A stretch of 64,000 nucleotides of DNA from Pectobacterium actinidiae (GCF_000803315.1 NZ_JRMH01000001.1:3844001-3908000); one strand, 5' to 3'. Shown: positions 11,533 through 22,078, counted from the first letter of the stretch. The notes: generated from the sequence alone by a model not told the origin. Numbers and translations: made by a program.

Positions 11533-13282
11533 CTGATCCCTCTTCTCTATTAATTACGAACTCGTTTTTTTCGCCCGTCGGCAACGCATCCGGTTCGATA
11601 TTCATCGTACGCAAAACGCCGCCCATGATGGCGCCAAAGATTGGCGCAGAAACCGCGCCGCCGTAGTATTTCCCTGCCTGCGGATCGTTAATCACGACAA
11701 CCAGAGCAAAACGTGGGTTGCTGGCTGGCGCCACACCCGCCGTGTAGGCAATATATTTGTTGATGTATTTGCCATCTGGGCCAACTTTCTTGGCCGTACC
11801 GGTTTTAATCGCGATACGGTAACCTTTGATGGCCGCCTTGGTACCGCCGCCGCCAGGCAGCGCCACACTTTCCATCATATGCACCACGGAACGCACCAGC
11901 GCTTCAGAAAAGACACGCTCGCCGGGAACCGGTGGATCAACTTTAGTGATCGACAGTGGACGGTAAATACCGAAACTGCCAATCGTGGCGTAGACTCGCG
12001 CTAACTGTAACGGTGTTACCATCAGCCCGTAGCCGAAAGAAAAGGTGGCCCTCTCTATGTCAGACCACCGTTGTTTTTGAGGGTATAAGCCACTGCTTTC
12101 TCCGACCAACCCCAAATTGGTCGCTTTTCCTAATCCAAAACGCGCATAAGTATCTAGCAGCGCAGAGGAAGGCATCGCTAACGCCAGTCTGGAAACACCG
12201 ACGTTACTCGATTTCTGCAACACGCCCGTCAGCGTCAATTCGCTGTAGCGCGCCACGTCTTTGATTTCATGCCCATTAACGTAGTAAGGCAGCGTATTGA
12301 GCACGCTATTTTCTTTAACGACACCGCGCTGCAACGCCGTCATCACCACCATCGGTTTCACCGTAGAACCCGGCTCGAAGATATCGGTGATGGCGCGGTT
12401 ACGCATAATCTCTTTCGGCGTATCGGCCAGATTATTCGGGTTATAAGACGGGCTATTCGCCATCGCCAGCACTTCGCCTGTATTTACATCGACCAATACA
12501 GCCGTTCCCGATTCAGCTTTGTTAAAAGCAACCGCATTGTTGAGTTCACGGTACACCAGCGCCTGCAAACGCTCATCAATACTGAGCGCAAGATTATGTG
12601 CAGCCTGACTGTCAACGGAGGAGATATCTTCAATCACGCGGCCAAACCGATCTTTACGCACGGTACGTTCACCGGGTTGCCCGGTCAGCCAGCGGTCAAA
12701 ACTTTTCTCTACCCCTTCAATACCCTGCCCATCGATATTGGTGAAGCCAATGAGGTGAGAGGTCACTTGTCCAGAGGGATAGTACCGGCGAGACTCCTGC
12801 CGTAGATTAATACCCGGCAACTTCAGTTTATGGACGTATTCACCGATAGCCGGATTCACCTGACGCGCCAGGTAAACGAAGCGCCCTTTAGGATTAGCAT
12901 TAATCTTCGTTGCTAACTGATCCAACGGGATATCGAGCGCATCGGAAAGTGCTTTCCAGCGCGTATCCAACGTAATACCGCCACGTTCGTTCACTTCTTT
13001 CGGATCGGCCCAGACGGCATTCACTGGCACGCTGACGGCAAGAGGACGACCAGCACGATCGCTTATCATGCCGCGCGCCGTTGGCACTTCCTGCACGCGT
13101 AGGGAACGCATATCCCCCTCGCGCACCAGCTTGTCTGGATTGATGACCTGAAGATAAGCCGCACGAGCCATCAAGCCAACCATCGCAAGCAGGATACAGC
13201 CGCAAAGCAACGCAAAACGCCAGCTAACAAAGCTGGCTTGATCTTCCTGGCGCTTTAACTTTCCTGTACGGGCTGCTTTCAT
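11519..13282 (-). CDS. ftsI: Septal peptidoglycan transpeptidase FtsI (PBP3)
   Basis: The class B penicillin-binding protein that cross-links septal peptidoglycan as the partner of FtsW. The 587-residue product has a short cytoplasmic N terminus, one membrane anchor at about residues 24-42, the PBP dimerisation domain, and the transpeptidase domain with all three active-site motifs: S306-T-V-K309, S358-S-N360 and K493-T-G-T496. A hydrophilic tail follows. It begins 23 bases after ftsL. Confidence 0.97.
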   Translation of the reverse strand: MKAARTGKLKRQEDQASFVSWRFALLCGCILLAMVGLMARAAYLQVINPDKLVREGDMRSLRVQEVPTARGMISDRAGRPLAVSVPVNAVWADPKEVNERGGITLDTRWKALSDALDIPLDQLATKINANPKGRFVYLARQVNPAIGEYVHKLKLPGINLRQESRRYYPSGQVTSHLIGFTNIDGQGIEGVEKSFDRWLTGQPGERTVRKDRFGRVIEDISSVDSQAAHNLALSIDERLQALVYRELNNAVAFNKAESGTAVLVDVNTGEVLAMANSPSYNPNNLADTPKEIMRNRAITDIFEPGSTVKPMVVMTALQRGVVKENSVLNTLPYYVNGHEIKDVARYSELTLTGVLQKSSNVGVSRLALAMPSSALLDTYARFGLGKATNLGLVGESSGLYPQKQRWSDIERATFSFGYGLMVTPLQLARVYATIGSFGIYRPLSITKVDPPVPGERVFSEALVRSVVHMMESVALPGGGGTKAAIKGYRIAIKTGTAKKVGPDGKYINKYIAYTAGVAPASNPRFALVVVINDPQAGKYYGGAVSAPIFGAIMGGVLRTMNIEPDALPTGEKNEFVINREEGSGGRS

Positions 13283-13305
13283 GCTTAGCTGGTTGCCTAT
13301 TTAGT

Positions 13306-13626
13306 TCATTGCTTAACCACAATGTTTTCCTGTGACGGATCAACATGCCCCATTTGCAGTTTTTCCGTCGCGATCCGCTCTACGCGGCTATGATCCCCGA
13401 GTGAGTTTTCCTCCAGGATCAGGTTTCTCCATTCGATATCCAACGCATCTCGCTCCAGCAAAAGCTGTTCGCGTTCTGCCGTCAGCAGACGTGTCTTATG
13501 CGCCGTTGTGACCACAAAGACCGCAGAAACCAACACGGCAACCATCAGCAACACCGGAAGCTTTGCATTACGCAGCAAGTCCTCACCGATGACGCCGACC
13601 AGCGTATGCCGCTCGTTACCGATCAC
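13306..13626 (-). CDS. ftsL: Cell division protein FtsL
   Basis: A small bitopic protein that forms the FtsQLB complex and passes the activating signal to FtsWI. The 106-residue product has a cytoplasmic N terminus of about 20 residues, one membrane segment at about residues 24-43 ([20 protein letters not shown]), then a heptad-like coiled-coil region ([19 protein letters not shown]) in the periplasm. Its start overlaps rsmH by 4 bases. Identification rests on size, topology and position as well as sequence. Confidence 0.93.
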   Translation of the reverse strand: MIGNERHTLVGVIGEDLLRNAKLPVLLMVAVLVSAVFVVTTAHKTRLLTAEREQLLLERDALDIEWRNLILEENSLGDHSRVERIATEKLQMGHVDPSQENIVVKQ

Positions 13627-14567
13627 GCTGGCAGTCTCTCAGCGAAGCGCAGAACCGAACTGCGCGCACGTGGGTTTTCTGCAACTTCCGCTTCCGAAGG
13701 CATCAGTTTCTTGCCGACAGCTTTTAACGTCTGTCCGCCCTGGCTACGCAGTTGCTCTTCCGTTAACGGCAAGCCCGCTGGCACTTGTGGCCCACGGCTC
13801 TGATGGCGAATAAACCGTTTCACAATCCGATCTTCTAACGAGTGGAAGCTGATCACCGACAGACGACCCTGTGGAGCCAGTACGCTCAGTGCGCCTTCTA
13901 ATGCACGTTCGATCTCTTCCAGTTCGCTATTGATGTAAATGCGTATCGCTTGAAAACTGCGCGTTGCCGGATGCTTATGCTTTTCTCTAATCGGGCTGGC
14001 GGCAGCGATCAATTCAGCGAGTTCTTTTGTCCGCGTCATCGGATCGAGACGATTGCGCTCTACAATCGCGCGAGCAATACGCTTGGCAAAACGCTCTTCG
14101 CCGAATGTTTTCAAGACCCAGACAATGTCGTCTGCTTCTGCTTTCATCAGCCATTCAGCCGCGGACAAGCCACGCGTCGGATCCATACGCATATCCAGTG
14201 GGCCATCACGCATAAATGAGAACCCACGTTCAGGGTCATCAAGCTGAGGAGAAGAAACGCCAAGATCGAGCAGAACACCATCGATCTGCCCGGTCAGTCC
14301 GAGTTCCGCCACATACTCCGCTATCGCGGAAAACGGCCCATGAATAATAGAGAAACGAGGATCGTCAATCGCCTTGGCGGCTTCAATCGCCTGAGGATCG
14401 CGATCGATAGCTAACAGGCGTCCTTCCGGCCCCAGATGGGAAAGAATCAGACGAGAATGACCACCACGGCCAAATGTGCCGTCGATGTATATGCCGCCGC
14501 TGCGAATGTTCAGGCCATTCACTGCCTCATCCAACAGGACGGTGGTATGTTTATAATTTTCCAGCAT
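13623..14567 (-). CDS. rsmH: 16S rRNA (cytosine-1402-N4) methyltransferase RsmH
   Basis: A SAM-dependent enzyme, formerly MraW, that methylates N4 of C1402 in the decoding centre of 16S rRNA. The 314-residue protein has the SAM site [12 protein letters not shown] near residue 30, [25 protein letters not shown] near residue 100 and the C-terminal [17 protein letters not shown]. It starts two bases after the mraZ stop, the conserved mraZ-mraW pairing at the head of dcw clusters. Confidence 0.96.
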   Translation of the reverse strand: MLENYKHTTVLLDEAVNGLNIRSGGIYIDGTFGRGGHSRLILSHLGPEGRLLAIDRDPQAIEAAKAIDDPRFSIIHGPFSAIAEYVAELGLTGQIDGVLLDLGVSSPQLDDPERGFSFMRDGPLDMRMDPTRGLSAAEWLMKAEADDIVWVLKTFGEERFAKRIARAIVERNRLDPMTRTKELAELIAAASPIREKHKHPATRSFQAIRIYINSELEEIERALEGALSVLAPQGRLSVISFHSLEDRIVKRFIRHQSRGPQVPAGLPLTEEQLRSQGGQTLKAVGKKLMPSEAEVAENPRARSSVLRFAERLPA

Positions 14568-14569
14568 GA

Positions 14570-15028
14570 CTATAGCGATAGGTCCTGCAACCGCTCAGAC
14601 AAGGGTTCCTGAGTCGATTGTTCAGCGTCAATATCATCCCTGACCTGTTGATACCAAGTCTGTTCATCCCACAGTTCAAACTTGTTGAACTGCCCGACTA
14701 GCATCACTTCTTTTTTGAGGTCCGCATGCTGCCTTAACGTATTCGCAATCAACAAACGCCCTGCACTATCCATTTGGCACTCGCTGGCATGCCCCAATAA
14801 CAAACGCTGAACACGACGTTCAGCAGGGTTCATGCTCGATAAGCGCGACAGTTTTTGTTCAATAATTTCCCATTCAGGTAAGGGATAAAGCAGCAGGCAT
14901 GGCTGATGCAGGTCAATGGTGCAAACCATTTGACCTTGCGATTCCCCGTTCAGCATTTCCCGATATCGGGTAGGCACAGCAAGGCGCCCTTTACTGTCGA
15001 GGTTAACCAGCGTAGCCCCACGAAACAT
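14570..15028 (-). CDS. mraZ: Transcriptional regulator MraZ
   Basis: A DNA-binding protein with two SpoVT/AbrB-like half domains, known in E. coli to repress the dcw cluster by binding repeats next to the first promoter. The 152-residue protein begins [20 protein letters not shown] (first repeat), and the second repeat is marked by [17 protein letters not shown] near residue 85. Its own operator candidate is at 15057-15081, so autoregulation is likely. It is the first gene of the cluster here. Confidence 0.96.
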   Translation of the reverse strand: MFRGATLVNLDSKGRLAVPTRYREMLNGESQGQMVCTIDLHQPCLLLYPLPEWEIIEQKLSRLSSMNPAERRVQRLLLGHASECQMDSAGRLLIANTLRQHADLKKEVMLVGQFNKFELWDEQTWYQQVRDDIDAEQSTQEPLSERLQDLSL

Positions 15029-15056
15029 ACCTGAGTTACCCCTCCATAACCTTTTT

Positions 15057-15081
15057 CACCACTTTACCCCACAAAATCCCA
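15057..15081 (-). promoter_or_regulatory. MraZ operator: three direct repeats at 10-base spacing
   Basis: On the minus strand three 5-base repeats, TGGGA, TGGGG and TGGTG, are separated by exactly 5 bases each. This matches the known MraZ box pattern (TGGGN repeated with 5-base gaps). The array sits just downstream of the -10 box at 15090-15095 and 28 bases before the mraZ start, a position that would block promoter clearance. Confidence 0.8.
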
Positions 15082-15089
15082 CCTTTAAG

Positions 15090-15119
15090 AGTGTACGGAG
15101 GGTATGAAAACCTTGTCAA
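15090..15119 (-). promoter_or_regulatory. Promoter of the dcw cluster (Pmra)
   Basis: On the minus strand there is a perfect -35 hexamer TTGACA (15119-15114), an 18-base spacer and a -10 candidate TACACT (15095-15090, four of six consensus bases). Transcription would start near 15083, just before the MraZ repeats. Confidence 0.7.
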
Positions 15120-15916
15120 GCCAGAGCTGGCGCGCGTTGGGATTATTCCTGAATGAATTGGGGCCGTCATAGAGGTAAAAGGAATAAGGAGTCAGAATTA
15201 ACAAAGATTAACACCATGATAATTTGAGAGAAATTCATAGCGAAATGGGAACATTGCAAACATATAGCTACTAATTCCGACATATCGATTATTTTTACTG
15301 TCACACGCTGATACCAAAGACAGCGGTTTTCGGAATAGTCTTACCAAGCCGAACACCTTGAATACCAAGGCCTGAACGAGCCCACAGGATCATACCGCAG
15401 CGGTTAACCATTGCTCAATGTCACATTTTTAACATCAACATCACCGATTCTTCATTAATCAGCCGATTTACGTTAATTATGCCCTCTGCCGGCGAATACG
15501 GTTTCCTGAAAAGAAAAGCAGGCTCAGGAAACGGACCAAATAAATTGAGCGTACCCGCCCTCAAAGACGTATTAAAATGGGGCACCACAAGCAACCCTGT
15601 CTTATCGGTCATCTACTCACTTCCTTTAATGCTTTAACGCAATTCCTTCCCTCGCAGAAAGTCCTCTTTCCCAAAAGATCATAATCAATTGTTTTTAAAT
15701 AATTTTAAATCTCTCGTCGCGATAAAAAAACGGGAAAGTTACCGGACAGACATAAAGTAGCGGGAAAGTATAAAAAACGTTCAAAAATAAATATTTTTAG
15801 CTAGTACAAAGCCAATCAATCAGTGATGTAAACTACGCAAATCAAATAAGGCACAACAAAAAACCACACAAAACCATTACACCAGTTTATCCGCCCTAAG
15901 AATGGAGCAACCAGGA
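15120..15916. other. Long intergenic region between mraZ and alaE
   Basis: About 800 AT-rich bases. Apart from the possible 63-codon ORF at 15421-15612 I see no gene. The segment 15640-15900 is very AT-rich (for example around 15680-15800) and may hold the alaE promoter, but no box pair stands out. In E. coli cra and mraZ are near neighbours, so alaE plus this spacer are an insertion or rearrangement relative to that order. Confidence 0.6.
15421..15612 (-). CDS. Possible small hypothetical protein (63 residues)
   Basis: I do not recognise this product. It starts MTDKTGLLVVPHFNTSLRA, has a Pro/Phe-rich middle (FGPFPEPAFLF) and no membrane segment or signal peptide. The point in favour is an AAGGAAG ribosome site eight bases before the ATG at 15612. 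Against it are the small size, AT-rich surroundings and the lack of a visible promoter or terminator. It lies between mraZ and alaE and reads towards mraZ, so it could be read into the dcw promoter region. Confidence 0.35.
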   Translation of the reverse strand: MTDKTGLLVVPHFNTSLRAGTLNLFGPFPEPAFLFRKPYSPAEGIINVNRLINEESVMLMLKM

Positions 15917-16354
15917 ATGTTTTCCCCGACGTCACGATTGCGAAGTGCCACCGCAGATACCTTTGCGCTCGTTGTCTATTGTTTCATCACTGGCATGGCG
16001 ATAGAAATCATGCTTTCCGGTATGAGCGTCGAGCAATCGCTGTCTTCACGTTTGTTGTCTATTCCCGTCAATATTGCCATTGCCTGGCCGTACGGACTGT
16101 ATCGCGATCGCGTGCTGAATATGGCCAGACGTCACGGTGGCGATCATTTTCTGGTGCGCAGCGTTGCCGATCTGTTTGCCTATGTCAGTTTCCAATCTCC
16201 TGTTTACGCCATTATTCTCTGGTCTATCGGAGCGAATCCTGCGCAAATCCTGACCGCAGTCACCAGTAATCTGGTGGTGTCGATGGTAACAGGCGTGATA
16301 TACGGCTATTTTCTGGAATATTGCCGTCGGCTATTCCGGGTCGCATTGCCATAA
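15917..16354 (+). CDS. alaE: L-alanine exporter AlaE
   Basis: A small inner-membrane exporter of L-alanine, known as AlaE (YgaW) in E. coli. The 145-residue product shares the family pattern of four membrane segments and the motifs [40 protein letters not shown] and [12 protein letters not shown]. The frame is open from 15902, but the ATG at 15917 matches the known start, and a GGAG site lies at 15904-15907, nine bases before it. It is the only plus-strand gene between mraZ and ilvI, convergent with cra across a hairpin. Confidence 0.92.
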   Translation: MFSPTSRLRSATADTFALVVYCFITGMAIEIMLSGMSVEQSLSSRLLSIPVNIAIAWPYGLYRDRVLNMARRHGGDHFLVRSVADLFAYVSFQSPVYAIILWSIGANPAQILTAVTSNLVVSMVTGVIYGYFLEYCRRLFRVALP

Positions 16355-16400
16355 AAGCGAATGGAAATGAAGTAGTGAATTGAGATTGAGCAAAGAAGAA

Positions 16401-16421
16401 GCGCCATAGTCACTATGGCGC
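16401..16421 (-). terminator. Hairpin between alaE and cra
   Basis: A perfect 9-bp stem (GCGCCATAG with CTATGGCGC) around a 3-base loop lies between the two convergent stop codons. On the minus strand it is followed by TTCTTCTTT, so it most likely ends cra transcription. The plus-strand side lacks a T run. Confidence 0.65.
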
Positions 16422-16438
16422 AGAAATGCAGACAGAGA

Positions 16439-17443
16439 TTACACGCGGCTCAGTGAACCACGACGGTACAGATTACGTCGGATACGATTCAAACCAGGCT
16501 TCGGCCTTTTCGGTTCATCCAGACTGGCCAGCACCAGCTCCAGTACGCGCTCAGCGACTTCACGATGGCGCTGAGCGACAGACAATACTGGGCATTCCAG
16601 ATAATCCAACAGCTCATTGTCCCCAAAGGTCGCGATAGCCAGATTATTCGGCAAACGCCCGTTAATCTTCAGATTGACGTCCATCACTCCCTGCAATAGC
16701 GGGAATGAAGTGGTGAATAACGCTTCGGGCATAGGGTTATTTTTCAAATAATCCATAAACGCGGCGGCAGCGGCTACACGCTCATAGCTATTGGAATAAA
16801 GATATTTCACTTCACGCGGATCGCTCGCCCACGCCTGCCGGAACCCCTGCTCACGCAGGAAACTGACGGAAAGCTCAGGGAGGGCACCAAGATACAGTAC
16901 CGATTTCGCCGGCACTTTCCTTAATTCCTGCGCCAGCATTTCAGCATCTTCAAGATCGGCTCCAACCACGCTGGTGAAATGCTCACGATCTAACGCCCTG
17001 TCTAACGCAATAATCGGCAGACTGCCATTGATCCAACGTTGATAAAACGGGTGCTCCGGCGGTAATGCGGTAGAAACGATAATCGCATCAACCTGGCGCT
17101 GTAACAGATGCTCAATACACCGCATCTCGTTGTCCGGTTGATCTTCGGAACACGCAATTAATAGCTGGTAGCCGCGCTGTCTGGCCTGACGCTCCAGATA
17201 ATTAGCGATGCGCGTATAGCTGGTATTTTCCAAATCGGGAATAACCAAACCAATTGAACGCGTGCGCCCGGCACGTAATCCAGCCGCGACGGCGTTGGGA
17301 TGATAATTGTGCTCCCTGACGACAGCCATAACTTTCTCAACGGTCTTATCGCTGACGCGATATTGTTTCGCTTTCCCGTTAATGACATAGCTGGCTGTCG
17401 TGCGTGAAACACCCGCAAGACGCGCGATTTCATCCAGTTTCAC
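16439..17443 (-). CDS. cra: Catabolite repressor/activator Cra (FruR)
   Basis: A LacI-family regulator that controls the direction of carbon flow between glycolysis and gluconeogenesis and responds to fructose phosphates. The 334-residue protein begins [20 protein letters not shown], the LacI helix-turn-helix and hinge, followed by a periplasmic-binding-protein-like effector domain, and is nearly identical to E. coli Cra through the N-terminal 120 residues. Translation starts at GTG (17443), with AAGGGG six bases upstream. It lies downstream of ilvIH, as in E. coli, but is separated from it by its own spacer and a terminator. Confidence 0.97.
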   Translation of the reverse strand: MKLDEIARLAGVSRTTASYVINGKAKQYRVSDKTVEKVMAVVREHNYHPNAVAAGLRAGRTRSIGLVIPDLENTSYTRIANYLERQARQRGYQLLIACSEDQPDNEMRCIEHLLQRQVDAIIVSTALPPEHPFYQRWINGSLPIIALDRALDREHFTSVVGADLEDAEMLAQELRKVPAKSVLYLGALPELSVSFLREQGFRQAWASDPREVKYLYSNSYERVAAAAAFMDYLKNNPMPEALFTTSFPLLQGVMDVNLKINGRLPNNLAIATFGDNELLDYLECPVLSVAQRHREVAERVLELVLASLDEPKRPKPGLNRIRRNLYRRGSLSRV

Positions 17444-17650
17444 GGTAACCCCTTAGTAGGCCGGAAAATAAGTAGGCCGGCTCAATAAATAATGTGATGA
17501 CCATAAAATCATCATGGATATGGCGTAGATCTAACAGCAGAAGCTTTTGTACGGCAACTGCTTTTATCACGTTACCCACATATTTCAAGCTGCCATGTCA
17601 ATAATGGACGTCTTTTAAGCTGAATATATTGCGTCTATATAAGATAAGGG

Positions 17651-17681
17651 AAATAAAAAGGCCCGATACTATTATCGGGCC
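17651..17681 (-). terminator. Rho-independent terminator of ilvIH
   Basis: A 9-bp perfect stem (GGCCCGATA with TATCGGGCC, 17660-17681) with a 4-base loop, followed on the minus strand by TTTTTATTT. It lies 30 bases after the ilvH stop. Confidence 0.88.
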
Positions 17682-17710
17682 TCTCAAAAGAAAAAGCAGC
17701 GAAAAGTCGA

Positions 17711-18202
17711 TTAACGCATGATTTTATCGCCGCGCGATACGCCGACAATACCAGAGCGCGCCACTTCAACAATTTCGGACACTTCACGCACGGCACTGAG
17801 GAATGCATCCAGCTTATCACTGGTGCCAGCAAGCTGTACGGTATAAAGCGAGGCGGTGACATCCACGATCTGACCGCGGAAAATATCGGCGCAGCGTTTC
17901 ACCTCTTCACGACCATAGCCTGTAGCCTGTAGCTTCACCAGCATGATCTCACGCTCAACATGCGCTCCCTGACCCAGTTCACTGACGCGCAGGACATCCA
18001 CCAGCTTGTGCAGTTGTTTTTCGATCTGCTCCAGCACTTTCTCGTCGCCTACCGTCTGGATAGTCATACGAGATAGCGTTGGATCTTCGGTTGGCGCGAC
18101 CGTCAGGCTTTCGATGTTGTAGCCGCGCTGTGAAAACAGGCCGACGACACGTGACAAGGCGCCTGATTCATTCTCAAGTAATACTGATAAAATCCGCCGC
18201 AT
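17711..18202 (-). CDS. ilvH: Acetolactate synthase III small subunit
   Basis: Regulatory subunit that gives valine feedback control to the IlvI catalytic subunit. The 163-residue protein starts [19 protein letters not shown] with the N-terminal ACT domain that binds valine, followed by the conserved C-terminal domain, and ends SRGDKIMR as in E. coli. An in-frame start 30 bases further up (18232) lies within ilvI. I prefer the ATG at 18202, two bases after the ilvI stop, which gives the standard length. Confidence 0.96.
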   Translation of the reverse strand: MRRILSVLLENESGALSRVVGLFSQRGYNIESLTVAPTEDPTLSRMTIQTVGDEKVLEQIEKQLHKLVDVLRVSELGQGAHVEREIMLVKLQATGYGREEVKRCADIFRGQIVDVTASLYTVQLAGTSDKLDAFLSAVREVSEIVEVARSGIVGVSRGDKIMR

Positions 18203-18204
18203 GA

Positions 18205-19923
18205 TCAGGTCCTCTCCGTTTTGCTCAACCACATTTCGTCCATCGCCCCGCCGCGAATCTGCATGGGATAAACATGCTCGCTGCTGTCGATGTTAATATC
18301 AACAAACACCAGACGATCTTTCTGCGCCAGCGCTTGCAACAGCTTACTTTCCAGTTCGTCCGGCGTATCGATAGAAATCCCGACGTGACCGTACGCTTCA
18401 GCCAGCTTGACGAAATCCGGTAGCGATTCCATATAAGAACTGGAATGGCGGCCAGAGTAGATCATGTCTTGCCACTGCTTCACCATGCCAAGGAAACGGT
18501 TGTTCAGGTTAATCACTACAACGGGCAAATCATATTGCAGCGCCGTAGAAAGCTCCTGAATATTCATCTGAATACTGCCGTCGCCCGTGACGCAAATGAC
18601 CGTTTCTTCCGGCAACGCGAGCTTGATACCCAATGCCGCAGGCAAGCCAAAGCCCATCGTACCCAACCCACCGGAGTTCACCCAGCGGCGCGGTAAATCA
18701 AACGGATAATACAGCGCGGCAAACATCTGGTGCTGGCCGACGTCCGATGCCACATAGGCTTTGCCTTCCGTCAGTCGGTGCAGCGTTTCAATCACCGCCT
18801 GCGGTTTAATCTTGTCGCTTTCGGTGCTGTATTTCAGGCAGTGACGCCCACGCCACTGCTCGATACCCTGCCACCAGTCGCGCAACGCATCAAACTGCTG
18901 CGGTGCGCCGTCTTGTTCCAGTAGCTCCAGCATCAGGCTTAGCACCTGTTTAGCATCGCCAACGATAGGGATATCGGCATTTACCGTTTTGGAAATCGAC
19001 GCGGGATCGATATCAATATGCAATACCGTCGCATTCGGACAGTACTTCGCCAGATTGTTCGTCGTACGGTCGTCAAAGCGCACCCCTACGGCGAAAATCA
19101 CATCAGCGTGATGCATTGCCATGTTGGCTTCATACGTCCCGTGCATCCCCAACATGCCAAGGCATTGGCGGTGCGTTCCGGGAAAACCGCCCAACCCCAT
19201 CAGAGACGTTGTGACTGGCAGGTTAAGTTTTTCCGCCAGCGTCAGCAGTTCTTCGTGGCACTCCGCGTTAATCACCCCACCGCCGCTGTAGATAATCGGT
19301 TTTTTTGCCGCCAACAGGGTTTGCAGCGCGCGACGAATCTGCCCTTTGTGCCCTTGAACCGTTGGGTTATAAGAACGCATACTGACACTTTCGGGATAAA
19401 CGTACGGCAGCTTATTCGCCGGGTTCATGACGTCTTTCGGCAGATCGACCACCACAGGCCCGGGACGGCCGGTTGATGCCAGATAAAACGCTTTTTTCAG
19501 GATTGTCGGGACATCTTCCGCTTTCTTGACCAGAAAACTGTGCTTAACGATAGGCCGGGAAATCCCCACCGTGTCGCACTCCTGAAAGGAATCATAGCCA
19601 ATCAGCGAAGTGGCAACCTGACCGGACAACACCACCATAGGAATGGAGTCCATATACGCAGTAGCGATACCAGTAATGGCGTTGGTCGCACCGGGACCAG
19701 ACGTGACCAGCACGACGCCGACTTCACCCGTCGCACGCGCATAGCCATCAGCCATATGTACCGCACCTTGCTCATGCCGCACCAAAATATGCTCAATACC
19801 GCCAACCGTATGCAGGGCGTCGTAAATATCCAGCACCGCACCGCCCGGATAACCGAACACATGTTTTACGCCCTGATCGATCAACGATCGGACCACCATT
19901 TCGGCGCCTGACAACATCTCCAT
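18205..19923 (-). CDS. ilvI: Acetolactate synthase III large subunit
   Basis: Catalytic subunit of a thiamine-diphosphate enzyme that makes acetolactate for valine and leucine, or acetohydroxybutyrate for isoleucine. The 572-residue protein has the N-terminal catalytic-glutamate segment [17 protein letters not shown] near residue 50, SGPGATN, the FAD-linked central domain, and the ThDP/Mg site [15 protein letters not shown] near residue 440. A GAGG ribosome site precedes the ATG by seven bases. It forms an operon with ilvH. Confidence 0.97.
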   Translation of the reverse strand: MEMLSGAEMVVRSLIDQGVKHVFGYPGGAVLDIYDALHTVGGIEHILVRHEQGAVHMADGYARATGEVGVVLVTSGPGATNAITGIATAYMDSIPMVVLSGQVATSLIGYDSFQECDTVGISRPIVKHSFLVKKAEDVPTILKKAFYLASTGRPGPVVVDLPKDVMNPANKLPYVYPESVSMRSYNPTVQGHKGQIRRALQTLLAAKKPIIYSGGGVINAECHEELLTLAEKLNLPVTTSLMGLGGFPGTHRQCLGMLGMHGTYEANMAMHHADVIFAVGVRFDDRTTNNLAKYCPNATVLHIDIDPASISKTVNADIPIVGDAKQVLSLMLELLEQDGAPQQFDALRDWWQGIEQWRGRHCLKYSTESDKIKPQAVIETLHRLTEGKAYVASDVGQHQMFAALYYPFDLPRRWVNSGGLGTMGFGLPAALGIKLALPEETVICVTGDGSIQMNIQELSTALQYDLPVVVINLNNRFLGMVKQWQDMIYSGRHSSSYMESLPDFVKLAEAYGHVGISIDTPDELESKLLQALAQKDRLVFVDINIDSSEHVYPMQIRGGAMDEMWLSKTERT

Positions 19924-20272
19924 GGGTCTGCCTCTTTTGTTCAGAAAGCGGAATCCGCTTCTGTATTGACCGGGGAAAATCCCCGCGCTTGCGTTGTGTT
20001 AATACTGTTAATTTTACGAAATATTATAGGGATTGCTAATAACCCATTAACATAACGCCAGATTATGACGCAGACAAACGGCAAAAAACCACCGCCCGTA
20101 ATCAGGCATTGGAGAAATCGAAGGCGAGGGAAAAAGGATCTGAGATAAAATACTAACAGGGAACCATCAGACCTGAGAGATCGTCCATAAAGGCCATAAA
20201 TTACAGAGTGAAATATTGAGGCCGAAAACCACATTTCTTATCAGGAAACGCGCTTCTCGGCCTACGACAGCA
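19924..20272. other. Intergenic region upstream of ilvI
   Basis: No supported gene. It contains the ilvI leader with a near-perfect inverted repeat at 19942-19963 (AAGCGGA and TCCGCTT in its core), and an AT-rich stretch around 20000-20050 where the ilvIH promoter probably lies. A 97-codon open frame on the minus strand has no ribosome site or recognisable product. In E. coli the ilvIH upstream region binds Lrp; I cannot point to sites here. Confidence 0.5.
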
Positions 20273-22078
20273 TCAAGACTCTGCGTACATCGCATCAATT
20301 TCCAACTGATAACGCTGGTTGATGATCTTTCTACGCAGTTTGAGCGTTGGCGTCAGTTCCCCTTCCGCCATCGAAAACGGCACAGGCAGTAGCGTGAATT
20401 TCTTCACCTGCTCAACGCGGGAAAGCTCCTTCTGCATCTCCCGCAGGCGCTGTTCGAACAGCTCAATAATATGGCTGTGACGCAGCAACTCCAGACGATC
20501 GTGATACTTCAGGTTGATAGAGTGAGCGTATTCTTCCAGCGCCTCGAAGCAGGGAACAATCAGCGCAGACACGTACTTACGCGTGTCAGCAATAATCGCA
20601 ACCTGCTCGATGAAGCGATCCTGCCCCAGCGTGCCTTCCAGATGCTGCGGTGCGATATATTTACCACCCGAGGTTTTCATCAGATCTTTCAACCGCTCGG
20701 TAATAAACAGGTTACCGTTAGCATCCAGTTCACCCGCATCGCCAGTTTTCAGCCAGCCGTCTTCAGTAAAGGTCTCTGCGGTTTCCTGCGGACGATGGAA
20801 ATACCCCCGCATGATGGTTGCGCCACGTACCTGAATCTCTTTTTCCTCGCCAATGCGGACCTCAATGCCCGGCAGCGGCGTACCAATAGAGCCTAAGCGG
20901 AAGCGGCCTTCTTCCCAGCAGGAAACCGTCGCACAGGTTTCAGTCATACCGTAGCCATAGATGATGCGAATCCCGATCGACCGGAAAAACAGAATGATGT
21001 TGTCATCCAGTCGCGCGCCCGCTGCTGGCATAAAGCGAATCTCGCCCCCTAGCAGTTGGCGCAGTTTCCCTAACACCAGTCGGTCTGCATAGCGGTGCAT
21101 CACGCGGCGGAACAGACCGCCCTTCTTCGCTGCCTGGCTTGCCAGAAAAGCATGTTGCCCCTGCGCAATGGCCCAGTTAAATAGGCGCTGACGATACCAC
21201 GGGGCCTGCGCCACTTTTTCATGGATCGCGCTGTAAACTTTCTCATAAAAACGCGGCACGGCGCACATCACGGTAGGCTTCACCGCCAGCATCGCTGCAC
21301 GCACCAGATTCGTATCGCTGAGATACACGTTCTGCGCGCCACGGTGCATAATGACAAAACTCCATGCGCGCTCAAAAACGTGAGAAAGCGGCAAGAAACA
21401 GAGCGATACGTCATTTTCTGACATATCCAGACGATCGTCGTGCAGCTTAAGCTGCATCGCCATGTTGGTGTAATCCAGCATGACGCCTTTCGGTTCACCC
21501 GTCGTACCAGAGGTATAAATCAGCGTAAACAGATCGTTGAGATCGCGGCTGTCGATACGCGTTTGCCATTCATCACGCCAGAAATCGTCTACCGCCTGCG
21601 CTTCAAACTCATGCAGGGATTGCGCGATGTCACTACCACGCAGGTTAACGCCCTCATCCATCACGATGATGTTTCGCAGTTGCGGACACATGTCGCGCAG
21701 CGCCAACAGCGCATCCAACTGTTCCTGACCGCCAACGAATATCGTACGGATGTCCGCATCATTGATAATGAATGCCGCTTGCGCCGCCGTATTCGTGGCA
21801 TAGATTGGCACAGTGATCGCCCGCAGATGCAGCAGCGCCAGATCGGCCAGCGACCAGTTCATTGAATTATGAGAGAAAATCGCAACCCGTTCCTGCACAT
21901 CCAGCCCCAGCGCTAAGAGCGCGCTGGCAATGCGCTGAATACGCTGCCCGGCCTGTGTCCAGGTGAGCTGCTGTTCGCCCGCAGGCTTCCACTCGCGCAA
22001 CGTAATACGACCTGCGCAGTGATTGATTTGATCTTGGACCCGGTGCACCACATGGTATGGCTGTAAATGATTATTCAT
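20273..22078 (-). CDS. Long-chain fatty acid--CoA ligase family protein (AMP-forming)
   Basis: A member of the ANL adenylating enzyme family, most like the long-chain acyl-CoA synthetases of about 600 residues. It shows the P-loop motif YTSGTTGEPKGVM near residue 180, FLPLSHVFERAW, IYGYGMTETCATVS, GWLKTGDAGELDANG and LMKTSGGKYIAPQ with the adenylation lysine region. It would activate fatty acids with ATP and CoA; the chain length cannot be told from sequence. The frame opens at 22162, but I prefer the ATG at 22078 (MNNHLQPYHVVHRV, 601 residues), as family members start near there; no start has a good ribosome site. It sits where E. coli has leuO. Confidence 0.85.
   Translation of the reverse strand: MNNHLQPYHVVHRVQDQINHCAGRITLREWKPAGEQQLTWTQAGQRIQRIASALLALGLDVQERVAIFSHNSMNWSLADLALLHLRAITVPIYATNTAAQAAFIINDADIRTIFVGGQEQLDALLALRDMCPQLRNIIVMDEGVNLRGSDIAQSLHEFEAQAVDDFWRDEWQTRIDSRDLNDLFTLIYTSGTTGEPKGVMLDYTNMAMQLKLHDDRLDMSENDVSLCFLPLSHVFERAWSFVIMHRGAQNVYLSDTNLVRAAMLAVKPTVMCAVPRFYEKVYSAIHEKVAQAPWYRQRLFNWAIAQGQHAFLASQAAKKGGLFRRVMHRYADRLVLGKLRQLLGGEIRFMPAAGARLDDNIILFFRSIGIRIIYGYGMTETCATVSCWEEGRFRLGSIGTPLPGIEVRIGEEKEIQVRGATIMRGYFHRPQETAETFTEDGWLKTGDAGELDANGNLFITERLKDLMKTSGGKYIAPQHLEGTLGQDRFIEQVAIIADTRKYVSALIVPCFEALEEYAHSINLKYHDRLELLRHSHIIELFEQRLREMQKELSRVEQVKKFTLLPVPFSMAEGELTPTLKLRRKIINQRYQLEIDAMYAES

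Noticed and set aside
17453..17515. 20-codon frame just before cra as a possible leader peptide
   Set aside because: No ribosome site before its start and no resemblance to the E. coli fruL leader; the two AGTAGGCCGG direct repeats at 17455 and 17471 give it only chance structure.
19941..20234. 97-codon minus-strand frame upstream of ilvI
   Set aside because: No ribosome site and no recognisable product; it covers the expected promoter region of ilvIH.
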